DNA from: Cryobacterium sp. N22
GTDB lineage: Bacteria; Actinomycetota; Actinomycetes; Actinomycetales; Microbacteriaceae
Direction: 5' to 3'
Assembly (NCBI RefSeq): GCF_002929555.1
Contig: NZ_PJJP01000029.1
Span: forward strand, 1-64,000
Length of the DNA: 64,000 bases
The first letter of the stretch is position 1. Each line of letters begins with the position of its first letter. A program made the translations under genes and the position numbers. A model generated the notes under the pieces. It saw only the letters and a list, made by a program, of their open reading frames with translations, was not told the origin of the DNA and searched no databases. Below, in pieces: positions 49,581 through 59,481 of the stretch.

Positions 49581-50519
49581 ATGAACGTCACAGTCCAGAA
49601 CGCTGCCCCCGTCGACGGCGCCATGCTCAGCGCAGCACCCGCCGGCCCCGCCCTCAGCCACAGCATCAGTGTCTGGTTCGGCGACAACGCCCGCGACCTG
49701 CCCTGGCGTCGTGACGGTTTCAGCGCCTGGGGCACCCTGGTGAGCGAGTTCATGCTGCAACAGACCCCGGTGAACCGGGTCATCCCCCGTCTTGCGGAAT
49801 GGCTCGAACGCTGGCCGACACCCACCGACCTGGCCTCCGTTCCGCCCGGCGAGGCCGTTCGAGCCTGGGCGAGCCTGGGCTACCCGCGCCGGGCGCTGTG
49901 GCTGCACGCCGCTGCAGTGCAAATCACCGAACGGCACGGCGGCATCGTGCCGGAGGACGTGGACGACCTGCTTGCCCTCACCGGGATCGGCGACTACACG
50001 GCCAGGGCGGTTGCGGTCTTCGCCTATGGCCACCGGCATCCGGTGGTCGACACCAACACCCGCCGGGTGATCGCCAGGGCCGTGGCCGGGCAGGCCCAAC
50101 CCGCGCCGCCCAGCCGAACCAGGGACCTCGAATCGATGTCGGCGCTGTTGCCCGCCGAACCCGTCGCGGCGGCGGTGTTCAACGCGGCCATCATGGAGCT
50201 GGGCGCCATCGTGTGCACCAGCCGCAGCCCGCGGTGCGAGACCTGCCCGATCCGGGATGCCTGCGCCTGGCGCGCGGCCGGCTACCCGGCCTACACGGGA
50301 CCGAAGAAGGCCGTGCAGAAGAAGTTCGAGGGCAGCGACCGGCAGGTGCGCGGGCTGATCATGGCCGAACTGCGTGCCACTCACCATCCGGTGACCGACG
50401 GTGAGATCGACACCGTGTGGCCGGATGCCGAGCAGCGCGACCGGGCACTGGCCGGACTCCTCGCCGACGGCCTCGCCGTTCTCGTCGAACCCGGGCGGTA
50501 CGCTCTTTCGCAGGGGTGA
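49581..50519 (+). CDS. mutY: A/G-specific adenine glycosylase
   Basis: 312 residues. MutY removes adenine paired with 8-oxoguanine. Visible: PWRRDGFSAWGTLVSEFMLQQTPVNRV with the catalytic Glu (SEFMLQQT), helix-hairpin-helix LLALTGIGDYTARAVAVFAYG, the catalytic Asp in HPVVDTNTRRVIAR, and the [4Fe-4S] ligands C-x6-C-x2-C-x5-C in CTSRSPRCETCPIRDAC. The C-terminal region is short (about 75 residues after the cluster) and not a full Nudix-like 8-oxoG reader, as in other actinobacterial forms. Start ATG 49581 is 23 bases from the divergent kinase-like gene start. Confidence 0.93.
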   Translation: MNVTVQNAAPVDGAMLSAAPAGPALSHSISVWFGDNARDLPWRRDGFSAWGTLVSEFMLQQTPVNRVIPRLAEWLERWPTPTDLASVPPGEAVRAWASLGYPRRALWLHAAAVQITERHGGIVPEDVDDLLALTGIGDYTARAVAVFAYGHRHPVVDTNTRRVIARAVAGQAQPAPPSRTRDLESMSALLPAEPVAAAVFNAAIMELGAIVCTSRSPRCETCPIRDACAWRAAGYPAYTGPKKAVQKKFEGSDRQVRGLIMAELRATHHPVTDGEIDTVWPDAEQRDRALAGLLADGLAVLVEPGRYALSQG

Positions 50520-50544
50520 AAACCCTGCATTCTCTCCAACAGAA

Positions 50545-51825
50545 ATGGTTTCAATGAAGAACTGGGCCGGCAACGTCGAGTATTCGACGGACGACATCAG
50601 GCATCCGGCGACGACCGATGAGGTCGCCCGAATCGTCGCGGCGGTCGCCTCCGCCGCCGGACAGGTCAAGGCCCTGGGCTCCCGTCACTCCTTCTCCACG
50701 ATCGCCGACAGCGTCGGCACCCTGATCGCCCTCGACCGGCTGGGCATCGAACCGTCGCTCCAGTTCGGTGACGACGGTGCCGCGGTGAGCGTGCGGGTAG
50801 GCGCGGGAAGCACCTACGCCCAGGTCGGCGCGTACCTCTCCGAGCATGGCCTCGCCCTGCCGAACCTCGCGTCCCTGCCCCACATCTCGGTCGCCGGCGC
50901 CATTCAGACCGGCACCCACGGCTCCGGCGTGCGCAACGGGTCACTGGCGTCCTCGGTCGTGGCGCTGGAGATCGTGCGCGCATCGGGGCAGGTCGAGATC
51001 GTGAGTGAACACGACACTGACTTCGCCGCCTCCGTGGTGGGACTGGGCGCGGTCGGCATCGTCACCGCGGTGACCCTGAGGGTGCAGCCGCACTTCCAGA
51101 TCTCCCAGTACGTGCACGAGGGGCTGCCCTGGACCGCGGCCCTCGCGAACTGGGCCGCCATCATGTCCAGTGGCTACAGCGTCAGCGTGTTCACGACCTT
51201 CCAGGGTGAGAACACCCACCAGATCTGGTCCAAGCGCCGGCTCGACGTGGATGGGCCGGAGCTGGACCTCACTGCCCTGGGCGCGACGGAGGCCGCGGTG
51301 CCCCTGCATCCGCTGCCCGGCGTCGCCGCCGACAGCGTGACGGCGCAACTGCGCGAACCGGGGCCGTGGAACGAGCGCCTCGCGCATTTCCGGTCCGAGT
51401 TCCAGCCCAGTCACGGCGAGGAGATCCAGTCGGAGTACCTGATCCCCGCCGAGCACGCCGTCGCCGCGATCACGGCGCTGCGCGCGATCGGCGACCGGAT
51501 CGCGCCGCTGCTGCACATCTCCGAGCTCCGCAGCGTGGCCGCAGACACCGCCTGGCTCAGCCCCAGCTACGCCCGCGATTCCCTCGCCATCCACTTCACC
51601 TGGAAGCCGCTGCCGGCCGAGATCCTCACGGTGTTGCCGCTGATCGAGCACACCCTGGAGCCCTTCGCGCCCCGCCCGCACTGGGGCAAGGTGTCCACGA
51701 TGTCGCCTGCCGGGCTGCGCCGGGCCTACCCGCGCCTCGACGATTTCGCCGCCCACCTGCGTCGGGTCGATCCCGACGCACGGTTCCAGAACGCCTACCT
51801 GAAACGAGTGCTGCCCCATGACTGA
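50545..51825 (+). CDS. FAD-binding alditol oxidase (AldO/xylitol oxidase-like)
   Basis: 426 residues from ATG 50545 (ATG 50554 is an alternative). It opens MKNWAGNVEYSTDDIRHP, as in Streptomyces AldO, then VKALGSRHSFSTIADS, the PP-loop with the His that carries covalent FAD, and SLPHISVAGAIQTGTHGSG near 115-130. The C-terminal ALO domain has HGEEIQSEYLIPAEHAV near 300, LLHISELRSVAADTAWLSPSY near 345 and a final PHWGKVS...DPDARFQNAYLKRVL. Family members oxidise polyols at C1 to aldoses with H2O2 release, in the cytoplasm. The coupled aldose epimerase supports a polyol/sugar role. Confidence 0.9.
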   Translation: MVSMKNWAGNVEYSTDDIRHPATTDEVARIVAAVASAAGQVKALGSRHSFSTIADSVGTLIALDRLGIEPSLQFGDDGAAVSVRVGAGSTYAQVGAYLSEHGLALPNLASLPHISVAGAIQTGTHGSGVRNGSLASSVVALEIVRASGQVEIVSEHDTDFAASVVGLGAVGIVTAVTLRVQPHFQISQYVHEGLPWTAALANWAAIMSSGYSVSVFTTFQGENTHQIWSKRRLDVDGPELDLTALGATEAAVPLHPLPGVAADSVTAQLREPGPWNERLAHFRSEFQPSHGEEIQSEYLIPAEHAVAAITALRAIGDRIAPLLHISELRSVAADTAWLSPSYARDSLAIHFTWKPLPAEILTVLPLIEHTLEPFAPRPHWGKVSTMSPAGLRRAYPRLDDFAAHLRRVDPDARFQNAYLKRVLPHD

Positions 51826-52786
51826 CGCCGCCGTCGCATCCGCCACCGACCTCACGGATGCGTCCGTACTGCCGCTCTCGGGCCTGCAGTACACGATCAG
51901 TCACGACGGCTACTCGGCCACGATCGCCAGTGTCGGTGCGAGCCTGCGCATACTCACCTGGAACGGCCGCGACCTGGTCGTGCCCTTCGACGCCGACGAG
52001 GTGCGTCCCGGCTACCGGGGTGCCGTGCTCGCACCCTGGCCCAACCGGGTGGTCGACGGCAGCTACACCTTCGACGGCGTCGACTACCAGCTGCCGCTCA
52101 CCGAGCCCAGCCGCTCACACGCCCTGCACGGGCTGGTCTGCTGGACCGACTGGACGCTGCAGGCGCGGTCCGCGGACTCGGTGACCCTGGGCACCACCAT
52201 CGTGCCCAGTGACGGCTACCCGCACCGCATCGCCCTCCTGGTGACCTACAGCCTCTCCGACGACGGCCTCACCAGCACGGTGACCGCCCAGAACCTCGGC
52301 GCCGGCACGGCCCCCTACGGCACCGGCCCGCACCCCTACCTCGTGGCCGGTCCCGGCGTCGTCGACGACTGGACCCTCGAGTTCCCGGCCGCGGCGTATC
52401 TCACGGTGACCCCGGACCGGCTCAGCCCCGTGGCCACTGTCCCGGTCGAGACCACGCCGGAGTTCGACTTCCGCGCCCCCCGGCTGATCGGTGACACCTT
52501 CATCGACCACGCCTTCGCCGCGATCGCACGCCAGGCGGATGGGTCGGCATCCGTCACCCTCACCAGCCCGGCCGGCACCGGCGTGCGCATGAGCTTCGGC
52601 ACCGAGTTGCCCTGGCTGCAGGTGCACACCGCCGACCGTCCAGCGCCAGAGCGCAGCCGCATCGGCCTGGCCGTGGAACCGATGACCTGCCCGCCGGACG
52701 CCTTCTCCACCGGCGAAGACCTGGTGCTGCTGGCCCCCGCCGCCTCCCACTCGGCAGCCTGGACCATAGCCGCCATCCAGGCCTGA
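51818..52786 (+). CDS. Aldose 1-epimerase family protein
   Basis: 322 residues; ATG overlaps the alditol oxidase gene by 8 bases, so the two are co-translated. It is a beta-sandwich mutarotase: VLAPWPNRVVDGSYTFDG near residue 68, HALHGLVCWTDW near 105 with the catalytic His, YGTGPHPYL near 168 with the second His, and VEPMTCPPDAFSTGEDLVLLAP near the C-terminus with the catalytic Glu. It interconverts anomers of a hexose, likely the product or relative of the upstream oxidase. Terminator follows at 52808. Confidence 0.92.
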   Translation: MTDAAVASATDLTDASVLPLSGLQYTISHDGYSATIASVGASLRILTWNGRDLVVPFDADEVRPGYRGAVLAPWPNRVVDGSYTFDGVDYQLPLTEPSRSHALHGLVCWTDWTLQARSADSVTLGTTIVPSDGYPHRIALLVTYSLSDDGLTSTVTAQNLGAGTAPYGTGPHPYLVAGPGVVDDWTLEFPAAAYLTVTPDRLSPVATVPVETTPEFDFRAPRLIGDTFIDHAFAAIARQADGSASVTLTSPAGTGVRMSFGTELPWLQVHTADRPAPERSRIGLAVEPMTCPPDAFSTGEDLVLLAPAASHSAAWTIAAIQA

Positions 52787-52807
52787 CCGGGCCGGCCCGA
52801 CACAGCA

Positions 52808-52843
52808 GAAGACCCCGTGGCACCAGCCACGGGGTCTTCCTCT
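52808..52843 (+). terminator. Intrinsic terminator of the oxidase-epimerase unit
   Basis: GAAGACCCCGTGGC (52808-52821) pairs perfectly with GCCACGGGGTCTTC (52826-52839) across an ACCA loop, followed by CTCTTG. It lies 22 bases after the epimerase stop and before the convergent DUF805 gene. Confidence 0.9.
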
Positions 52844-52868
52844 TGTGCTCGGGCTGGTGTGCTCGAGA

Positions 52869-53351
52869 TCAGCGGTACTCGGCAGAACCCTGGTCGAAAC
52901 GTGAGCCTTCCGGCTTCGACGGCAGCAGGGTGAGGATGAAGAGGATCAGTCCGCCGATGCCGGGCACCAGGGCGATGAGGATGAACAGGGCCGAGAAGTT
53001 GCCGTCGTGCAGGCGGCGGGCCGTGAGCGCCAGTCCCGGGATGATCGTGGCCAGCGAGTACACGGTGATTATGAGCACCACCACGATTGCTCCACCGGAC
53101 GGCGGCGCCACCGTGCCGGCGGCTGACACCGTCGGGGTGCCGCCGGCAACGAGTGCGAGGATACCCAGCACCAAGAGCACCGCGTAGTTCACCAGTGCCC
53201 ACCACCAGTACTCACTCAGGCTGGCCCGACCGGAGAAGGTGGCGTACTTGCTGAAGAAGCGCTTGACCGCTACCGCGATCGGGGCGCCGTAGTACGGCTG
53301 GGAGAGGGGAACGCCCGCGACAGGTGCGGCGGTTTGCTGGGGTACGACCAT
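52869..53351 (-). CDS. DUF805 family membrane protein
   Basis: 160 residues. The DUF805 pattern is clear: AVKRFFSKYATFSGRASLSEYWWWALVNY near residues 28-56, then hydrophobic helices, and LALTARRLHDGNFSALFILIALVPGIGGLILFILTLLPSKPEGSRFD near 105-152. Members are small membrane proteins of unknown role, sometimes inhibitors of other systems. A Thr/Ala/Gly-rich, partly extracytoplasmic loop lies in the middle. It is downstream of rbfA on the same strand (165-base gap), with its own start region and GAAGGAGTTGTC upstream. Confidence 0.9.
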   Translation of the reverse strand: MVVPQQTAAPVAGVPLSQPYYGAPIAVAVKRFFSKYATFSGRASLSEYWWWALVNYAVLLVLGILALVAGGTPTVSAAGTVAPPSGGAIVVVLIITVYSLATIIPGLALTARRLHDGNFSALFILIALVPGIGGLILFILTLLPSKPEGSRFDQGSAEYR

Positions 53352-53516
53352 GACAACTCCTTCAGGATGGGACGATTGCGTCGATCCTAGAAGTAAATGG
53401 GCGCGGTCACCGGGGATTTCTTAGAAAGATGCCTGATGTTCCGTTATATGTCACACAGCCGAAACCTCCGGGACCCGAGGGTCGGCCGGAGGCTTCGAAC
53501 GATGGTGCGCGGAGGA

Positions 53517-54050
53517 CTACAGAGCGTCAGGTTCCGTGGGTGCGGCGTGACGGCCCGTGTGTACGGGGGGCGTCTCCGCCTCGTCCTCTTCGGTGTCGTC
53601 GTCATCCTCGTCGTCGTCGTCCTCGGCGTATTCGCGGGGCTTGACGTACGGGTCTTCGTCGCCGGCGTAGACGGCCGTGCGGGCCATCTCGCCTACCTGG
53701 GTGTCGCGTTCGCGCGCTTCGCGCAGCAGGTCGTCGATGAGAGCGGCGTTTTCCGGGATGGCGTCGGCGATGAACTCGATCGACGGTGTCAGCCGGGCGG
53801 TGATGTTCTTGCCCACCTCGCTGCGCATCATGCCGGTGGCGGCCTTGAGCGCTGCGGCGCTGTCCTTGCGCTCGTCTTCGGAGCCGTAGACCGTGTAGAA
53901 CACCGAGGCGTGCTGCAGGTCGCCGGTGACCTTGACGTCGGTGATGGTCACGAAGCCGAGCCTCGGGTCGCGGATGCCGCGTTCGAGCCGCTTGGCCACG
54001 ATGACCTTGATGCGGTCCGCCATCTTTCTAGCGCGTGCCGGATCTACCAT
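53517..54050 (-). CDS. rbfA: Ribosome-binding factor A
   Basis: 177 residues from ATG 54050 with GGAG seven bases upstream. The KH-like RbfA core covers about 1-120: RMADRIKVIVAKRLERGIRDPRLGFVTITDVKVTGDLQHASVFYTVYG, then TARLTPSIEFIADAIPENAALIDDLL. The last 45 residues are an acidic tail (EYAEDDDDEDDDDTEEDEAE) seen in several actinobacterial forms. It matures the 30S subunit and assists cold adaptation. It follows infB in the usual nusA-ylxR-infB-rbfA order after a 212-base gap. Confidence 0.95.
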   Translation of the reverse strand: MVDPARARKMADRIKVIVAKRLERGIRDPRLGFVTITDVKVTGDLQHASVFYTVYGSEDERKDSAAALKAATGMMRSEVGKNITARLTPSIEFIADAIPENAALIDDLLREARERDTQVGEMARTAVYAGDEDPYVKPREYAEDDDDEDDDDTEEDEAETPPVHTGRHAAPTEPDAL

Positions 54051-54262
54051 GTCGAACTCCTATTGAACCTATAAATTTCGGGGTACTTCTTCACGCTCTT
54101 GAGCCCTCCCCCACCATCGTATTGACGGATGGTGTCTCGAGGACTGGGGTCGGAGCTCGATCCCCCCACGGCGTCTAATAGACGCAGGGGAATCGGGGTA
54201 GGGGTCCCCGCTCTTCCCTTTTCAGGGGGGATCAAGCGGAGACCCCTTGCCACGAGTAGCTA

Positions 54263-57118
54263 CTAGCTACGCGGCTTTTCCTTCAATTCGATCGTCTCGA
54301 TCTCATCGCCGATCTGGATGTCGTTGAACTTACCAAGACCGATACCGGCCTCGAAGTCCGTACGCACCTCGGTGACGTCATCCTTGAAGCGACGCAGCGA
54401 CTCGATGGCCAGGTTGTCGCCCACAACGATGCCGTCGCGGATGACCCGCGCCTTGGCGTTTCGCGTGATCGTTCCCGAACGCACGATGACACCGGCGACG
54501 TTTCCGAACTTGGACGAGCTGAAGACCTCGCGGATCTCGGCGATACCACTCTGCACTTCTTCGAACTCGGGCTTGAGCATTCCGGTGAGGGAAGACTCGA
54601 TGTCCTCGAGCGCGTTGTAGATGACGGAGTAGAAGCGCACGTCCACGCCTTCACGAGCCGCACGTTCGCGCGCCTTCGTGTCGGGGCGAACGTTGAAGCC
54701 GATGATGATGGCGTTGTCGACGGTAGCGAGGTTGACGTCGCTCTCCGTGACCGCACCGACACCACGGTGGATGATGCGCAGCTGTACGGAGTCGTCGACC
54801 TCGATCTTGAGCAGCGATTCTTCCAGGGCCTCAACGGCACCGGAAACGTCACCCTTGATGATGAGGTTGAGCGATTCGACCTTGCCCTCTTCGAGTGCAC
54901 GGGTGAAGTCTTCGAGGCTGATGCGCTTGCGGGCCTTGGCCAGCAGTGCGTTCCGCTCTGCGGCTTCGCGCTTCTCGGCGATCTGACGCGCGGTGCGGTC
55001 TTCCTCGATGACGAGGAAGGTGTCACCGGCGCGGGGAACGCTCGAGAGGCCCTGCACCTGGACGGCACGGGACGGCGTGGCGGCGAGAACGGCGTTGCCG
55101 TTTTCGTCGGCCATCGCACGAACGCGGCCGTAGGCGGTGCCGGCGACGATCGAGTCGCCGACGTGCAGCGTTCCGGACTGGATGAGCACCGTGGCGACTG
55201 CACCGCGGCCCTTGTCGAGCTTGGCCTCAATGGCCACACCGCGAGCATCCTTGTTCGGCTTGGCGCGCATGTCGAGTCCGGCGTCTGCGGTGAGCAGGAC
55301 GGCGTCGAGGATTTCCTGGATGCCGATCTTGTTCTTCGCCGACACGTCGACGAACATGACGTCTCCGCCGTACTCTTCGGCGACGAGACCGAATTCGGTG
55401 AGCTGCTGGCGCACCTTCTGCGGGTTCGCACCGGCCTTGTCGATCTTGTTCACTGCGACCACGATCGGCACGTTGGCGGCCTGCGCGTGGTTGAGCGCCT
55501 CAATCGTCTGCGGCATGATGCCGTCATCGGCGGCGACCACGAGGATCGCGATGTCGGTGACCTGCGCACCACGAGCACGCATGGCGGTGAACGCCTCGTG
55601 ACCGGGGGTGTCGATGAAGGTGATGGCGCGTTCGATGCCCTCGTGCTCGGTGACGACCTGGTAGGCACCGATGTGCTGGGTGATGCCACCGGCTTCACCG
55701 GCAGCGACCTTGGCGTTACGGATGGCGTCGAGCAGCGCGGTCTTACCGTGGTCGACGTGACCCATGACGGTGACGACGGGAGGACGAACTACGAGCTCTT
55801 CGTCGGTCTCGTCGGCCAGCTCCTGGTCGATGTCGATATCGAAGGCGAGCAGCAGCTCGCGGTCTTCGTCGTCGGGCGAGACCATCTGGATCTTGTAACC
55901 CAGCTCGCTGCCCAGCACGTCGAAGGTGGCCTCGTCGAGCGACTCGGTCGCCGTTGCCATCTCACCGAGGTGGAACAGCACGGTGACCAGGTTGCCCGGG
56001 CTCGCGTCGATCTTGTCGGCAAAGTCGGTGATCGAGGCACCGCGGCGCAGACGCACCACGGTTCCGCCATCGCCACGGGGGACGCTGACGCCACCCAGCG
56101 ACGGAGCCTCGCGCAGCTCGAACTCGGCCCTCTTCGTCCGCTTCGACTTGCGTGCCTTGTTCTTGCCGCCTCCGCGACCGAACGCACCAGCGGTTCCACC
56201 GCCGGGACCACGGCCACGACCACCGGCGCCGCCGCCACCGGCGGGGCGGGGCGGGCCGAAGCCGGGGGCACCGGCAGGTGCACCGGGGCGGGTGAAGCCG
56301 GGGCGTGCGCCACCGGCGCCGCCCGGAGCGCCACCGGGACGCTGGAAGCCACCCGGACGCTGGCCGAAGCCGGTCGGGCGGGGTGCCTGTCCGGGTCCGC
56401 CCGGACGCGGAGCGCCGGGACGGGGTGCGGCGGGGCGGGGGATGTTGCTGGGCGAGGACGTGGACGGCGGACGCTGTCCCATACCCTGCGCGCTCGCGAA
56501 CGGGTTGTTGCCCGGACGCGGGGTGGGGGTCTTGCCCATGCCCTGGTTGCTGGCGAACGGGTTGTTACCCGGACGTGCTCCCGGACGCGGGACGGTTCCA
56601 CCGGGCTTGGCGGCGGCGGGCTTGTCGCCGTCGGCCGGAGCGGCCGGTGCGGCGGCCTCGGGGGTCACGTCGGTGCCGGCGACCTCGGTTGCGGCGGCCT
56701 TCTCGGTCGCTGCAGCCTTCTCGGCTGCGGCGGCCTTCTCGGTCGCTGCGGCCTGGCGCTCTGCCACGGTGAGCGGCGCGGCGGGCATCGGCGGTGCATC
56801 CGCTGCCGGGGCCTCGACGACAGGTGCGGGCACCGGTGCGGCGGGACGTGCCGGGGAGGGACGTGCGCCACCGGGCTTGGCCGTGGTGGTCGACGCGGGC
56901 TTTGCGGCGGCGGCCGGGGCCGCCGGTGCGGCAGCGGCGCCGCCGGTGGCGACTCCGTCGGCCTCGAGTGCTGCACGCAGACGGCGTGCAACGGGGGGTT
57001 CAACGCTGGAAGACGGTCCCTTGACGAACTCGCCCATCTCTTTCAATTTCGCAAGGGCTACCTTGCTGTCGACACCGAGTTCAGTTGCGATCTCGTGTAC
57101 GCGTGGTTTCGCAGCCAC
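54263..57118 (-). CDS. infB: Translation initiation factor IF-2
   Basis: 951 residues from GTG 57118, which has AGGAGAATT upstream. The IF2_N domain ([28 protein letters not shown]) is followed by a long disordered Pro/Gly/Ala-rich linker to about residue 360, including [16 protein letters not shown] repeats and [14 protein letters not shown] Gly/Arg stretches. The GTPase domain has G1 [11 protein letters not shown]2 GGITQHIG, G3 DTPGHEAF, G4 NKIDKAGA and G5 SAKNKIG. C-terminal domains end with [20 protein letters not shown] segments. It brings fMet-tRNA to the 30S subunit; fMet tRNA lies at 33963 in this window. ylxR lies 76 bases upstream. Confidence 0.97.
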   Translation of the reverse strand: MAAKPRVHEIATELGVDSKVALAKLKEMGEFVKGPSSSVEPPVARRLRAALEADGVATGGAAAAPAAPAAAAKPASTTTAKPGGARPSPARPAAPVPAPVVEAPAADAPPMPAAPLTVAERQAAATEKAAAAEKAAATEKAAATEVAGTDVTPEAAAPAAPADGDKPAAAKPGGTVPRPGARPGNNPFASNQGMGKTPTPRPGNNPFASAQGMGQRPPSTSSPSNIPRPAAPRPGAPRPGGPGQAPRPTGFGQRPGGFQRPGGAPGGAGGARPGFTRPGAPAGAPGFGPPRPAGGGGAGGRGRGPGGGTAGAFGRGGGKNKARKSKRTKRAEFELREAPSLGGVSVPRGDGGTVVRLRRGASITDFADKIDASPGNLVTVLFHLGEMATATESLDEATFDVLGSELGYKIQMVSPDDEDRELLLAFDIDIDQELADETDEELVVRPPVVTVMGHVDHGKTALLDAIRNAKVAAGEAGGITQHIGAYQVVTEHEGIERAITFIDTPGHEAFTAMRARGAQVTDIAILVVAADDGIMPQTIEALNHAQAANVPIVVAVNKIDKAGANPQKVRQQLTEFGLVAEEYGGDVMFVDVSAKNKIGIQEILDAVLLTADAGLDMRAKPNKDARGVAIEAKLDKGRGAVATVLIQSGTLHVGDSIVAGTAYGRVRAMADENGNAVLAATPSRAVQVQGLSSVPRAGDTFLVIEEDRTARQIAEKREAAERNALLAKARKRISLEDFTRALEEGKVESLNLIIKGDVSGAVEALEESLLKIEVDDSVQLRIIHRGVGAVTESDVNLATVDNAIIIGFNVRPDTKARERAAREGVDVRFYSVIYNALEDIESSLTGMLKPEFEEVQSGIAEIREVFSSSKFGNVAGVIVRSGTITRNAKARVIRDGIVVGDNLAIESLRRFKDDVTEVRTDFEAGIGLGKFNDIQIGDEIETIELKEKPRS

Positions 57119-57194
57119 AATTCTCCTGTTCCGGGCCTGCACCCGGAAAGGGGCAGACCGTTAGTAACGGACGGTTCTCATTTCGAGCCGCTCA

Positions 57195-57452
57195 TTAGTT
57201 ATCCATTAGCCAAGTCAGCCTGTTCTCTAGTTGTTTTGCGTCCAGGGGGCTGGTCACCCGAAGGGCACGCCCGAAAGCGCGTCGCCTCACGGCCTCCTGG
57301 AAGCACGCGATGGTGGGATGAATCCACGCGCCTCGCCCAGGGAGTGTGGCGGTTTCATCAACCACCAGGTCCGAATTCTGGGCGACGATCCTCAGAAGTG
57401 AGGAGCGTGAGGCGCGGGAACGGCATCCAATGCACGTTCTAACGGGATCCAT
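57195..57452 (-). CDS. ylxR: YlxR (DUF448) nucleic-acid-binding protein
   Basis: 85 residues. It has the GRGAWIHP motif of the family near residue 39 and the Zn-like Cys pair in RTCIGCRSR near residue 6. The family sits between nusA and infB in most bacteria, as here. It has been linked to RNA binding and RNase P regulation. The start is ATG 57452, 8 bases after the nusA stop (57461), so the two are coupled. Confidence 0.93.
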   Translation of the reverse strand: MDPVRTCIGCRSRASRSSLLRIVAQNSDLVVDETATLPGRGAWIHPTIACFQEAVRRRAFGRALRVTSPLDAKQLENRLTWLMDN

Positions 57453-57460
57453 CGTACCCC

Positions 57461-58471
57461 CTATTCGTCGTCCTCCAGAATGCTGTCCGGCTGGATGTCG
57501 ATTTTGGCGCCGGTCAGTTTGGCGGCGAGGCGGGCGTTCTGGCCCTCCTTGCCGATCGCGAGCGACAGCTGGTAGTCGGGCACGAGGGCCCGGACCGCCT
57601 TGATCGACTCGTCGATGACGTAGGCGCTGGTGACCTTGGCGGGCGACAGCGCGCTGGCCACGAAGGTGGCCAGGTCCGGCGAGTAGTCGACGATGTCGAT
57701 CTTCTCGTTGTTGAGCTCCGAGGTCACCGCGCGCACGCGCTGGCCGAGCTCGCCGATGCAGGCACCCTTGGCGTTGACGCCGGGCTCGGTGGCGCGCACG
57801 GCGATCTTGGTGCGGTGGCCGGCCTCGCGGGCCAGTGACACGATCTCCACGACACCGCTGGCGATCTCGGGGACCTCCAGCGCGAACAACCGGCGCACGA
57901 GCGACGGGTGTGTGCGGGAGACCGTGATCTGCGGGCCCTTCATGCCACGCCCGACGGCCGTGACGTACACCCGGATGCGCGAACCGTGCACGTAGCTTTC
58001 GCCGGGCACCTGCTCCTCGGGAGGAAGGATCGCCTCGATGGTGCCGAGGTCGACGTGGATCATGCGGGGGTTGGGTCCCTGCTGGATCACGCCGGCGACG
58101 ATCTCGCCTTCGCGGCCCTTGAACTCGCCGAGCACCGCGTCATCCGCGATGTCGCGCAGACGCTGGTTGATGACCTGCTTGGCCGCGAATGCGGCAATGC
58201 GACCGAAGTCGTCGGGGTTGTCAACGGCTTCGCCGATGATGTTGCCCTCTTCGTCGTGCTCAGGAATGTAAATGTCGACGTGACCGGACTTGCGGTCGAG
58301 TACGACGCGAGCTCCGGGTTCTTCTTCCGCAGCCTGCTTCAGCGGCTCACCCTGGTGGGTGTGCTTGAGGTAGGCCGTCAGAATTGCTTGCTCGATGATC
58401 TGCACGAGTTCCTCGAAGGGAATCTCTTTCTCGCGCTCCATCAGCCGCAACACGCTGAGGTCGATGTCCAT
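57461..58471 (-). CDS. nusA: Transcription termination/antitermination factor NusA
   Basis: 336 residues from ATG 58471 with GAGGAGGCCGG upstream. The N-terminal RNA-polymerase-binding domain is about 1-125, S1 domain about 130-200 (VAGVIQQGPNPRMIHVDLGTIEAILPPEEQVPGE), and two KH domains follow, with HRTKIAVRATEPGVNAKGACIGELGQRVRAVTSELNNEKIDI and ALVPDYQLSLAIGKEGQNARLAAKLTGAKIDI. The acidic C-terminal repeats of enteric NusA are absent, as in other Gram-positive forms. It is the first gene of nusA-ylxR-infB-rbfA; rimP, usually just before it, is not present here. Confidence 0.97.
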   Translation of the reverse strand: MDIDLSVLRLMEREKEIPFEELVQIIEQAILTAYLKHTHQGEPLKQAAEEEPGARVVLDRKSGHVDIYIPEHDEEGNIIGEAVDNPDDFGRIAAFAAKQVINQRLRDIADDAVLGEFKGREGEIVAGVIQQGPNPRMIHVDLGTIEAILPPEEQVPGESYVHGSRIRVYVTAVGRGMKGPQITVSRTHPSLVRRLFALEVPEIASGVVEIVSLAREAGHRTKIAVRATEPGVNAKGACIGELGQRVRAVTSELNNEKIDIVDYSPDLATFVASALSPAKVTSAYVIDESIKAVRALVPDYQLSLAIGKEGQNARLAAKLTGAKIDIQPDSILEDDE

Positions 58472-58634
58472 GGCCGGCCTCCTCTATTCAGATCTTGCCG
58501 CCGCGAAACCGCGCAGCGGGCTTCTCCCTACGGTACCGGAATCCCGGCACGCCCGTCACCCGCCCGGCGGCGCCCAGGGGACTCACCGACCGCGTTCTGG
58601 TGGTGTCAGCAGCCCGCGCGGTTACGATATTGCG

Positions 58635-59468
58635 ATGAATACTCGATCCAATGCAGAGTCCGGCGCCCGTTCGGCCGGTCGTGCCGCGCAGAGCGCCGGC
58701 GACAACCCGCATCTGAAGACCCTGGCCAAGGCCGGTTACGCGGTCAACGGACTGCTGCACGGCCTGATCGGTGCCATCGCGATCGGCCTGGCGATCGGCG
58801 CCGGCGGGGAGAGCGCGGATCAGTCCGGGGCTCTGGGCCAGCTCGCCCAGTCCCCCGGCGGCGTGTTCGTCATCTGGATCATCGTGGTCGGTCTGGCGGC
58901 CCTGGGACTCTGGCAGATCCTGCAGGCGTTCCTGGTGCCGGGCAACGATCCGAAGAAGGTCTGGGCGCACCGGCTCAAGGAGATCGGCAAGGGCGTGGCG
59001 TACCTGTTCGTGGCCGGCACGGCCCTGACGGTCGCGCTGACGGGGTCGGCGGACTCGTCGGGGAGCACGGCGTCGGCCAGCGCATCCGTGCTCGCTCTGC
59101 CCGGCGGTCCGGTGCTGCTCATGATCGCCGGGCTCGCCGTTCTGGTGATCGGCGGGTACTTCGTCTACAAGGGTGTCGCGCGCACGTTCACCGAGGACCT
59201 GGCCGTACCCGCAGGCACCCTGGGCACTGTCACGGTGGGCCTCGGCGTCGCCGGGTACATCGCCAAGGGCGTCGCCGTGGGTGTCGTGGGCATCCTGGTG
59301 ATCGTGGCCGGTTTCACGGTCGACCCGAGCCAGTCGACCGGTCTCGACGGTGCGCTGCGCTCACTGGCCGCCCTGCCGTTCGGTGTGGCCATCCTGGTGC
59401 TGGTCGGCCTGGGCCTGATCGCCTACGGCGTCTACTGCTTCTTCCGCGCCCGGTTCGCCCGGCTCTAG
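58635..59468 (+). CDS. DUF1206 family membrane protein
   Basis: 277 residues from ATG 58635. The family has three repeated pairs of helices; here the repeats begin LKTLAKAGYAVNGLLHGLIGAIAI, AHRLKEIGKGVAYLFVAGTAL and TVTVGLGVAGYIAKGVAVGVVGILVI. About six hydrophobic segments. Function unknown; common in actinobacteria and proteobacteria. TACGAT at 58623-58628 lies only 7 bases before the ATG with no ribosome site, so the mRNA may be leaderless. It is divergent from nusA and convergent with proS. Confidence 0.92.
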   Translation: MNTRSNAESGARSAGRAAQSAGDNPHLKTLAKAGYAVNGLLHGLIGAIAIGLAIGAGGESADQSGALGQLAQSPGGVFVIWIIVVGLAALGLWQILQAFLVPGNDPKKVWAHRLKEIGKGVAYLFVAGTALTVALTGSADSSGSTASASASVLALPGGPVLLMIAGLAVLVIGGYFVYKGVARTFTEDLAVPAGTLGTVTVGLGVAGYIAKGVAVGVVGILVIVAGFTVDPSQSTGLDGALRSLAALPFGVAILVLVGLGLIAYGVYCFFRARFARL

Positions 59469-59481
59469 CCACACCGGCACG

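Noticed and set aside
56180..57000. Repetitive Gly/Pro/Arg coding stretch as possible tandem repeat or CRISPR-like array
   Set aside because: It is the disordered linker of IF-2; units are protein-level low complexity without regular spacers.
54767..57442. 891-codon plus-strand open frame opposite infB
   Set aside because: Antisense shadow of the IF-2 gene; Gly/Ala runs mirror the Pro/Gly-rich linker.
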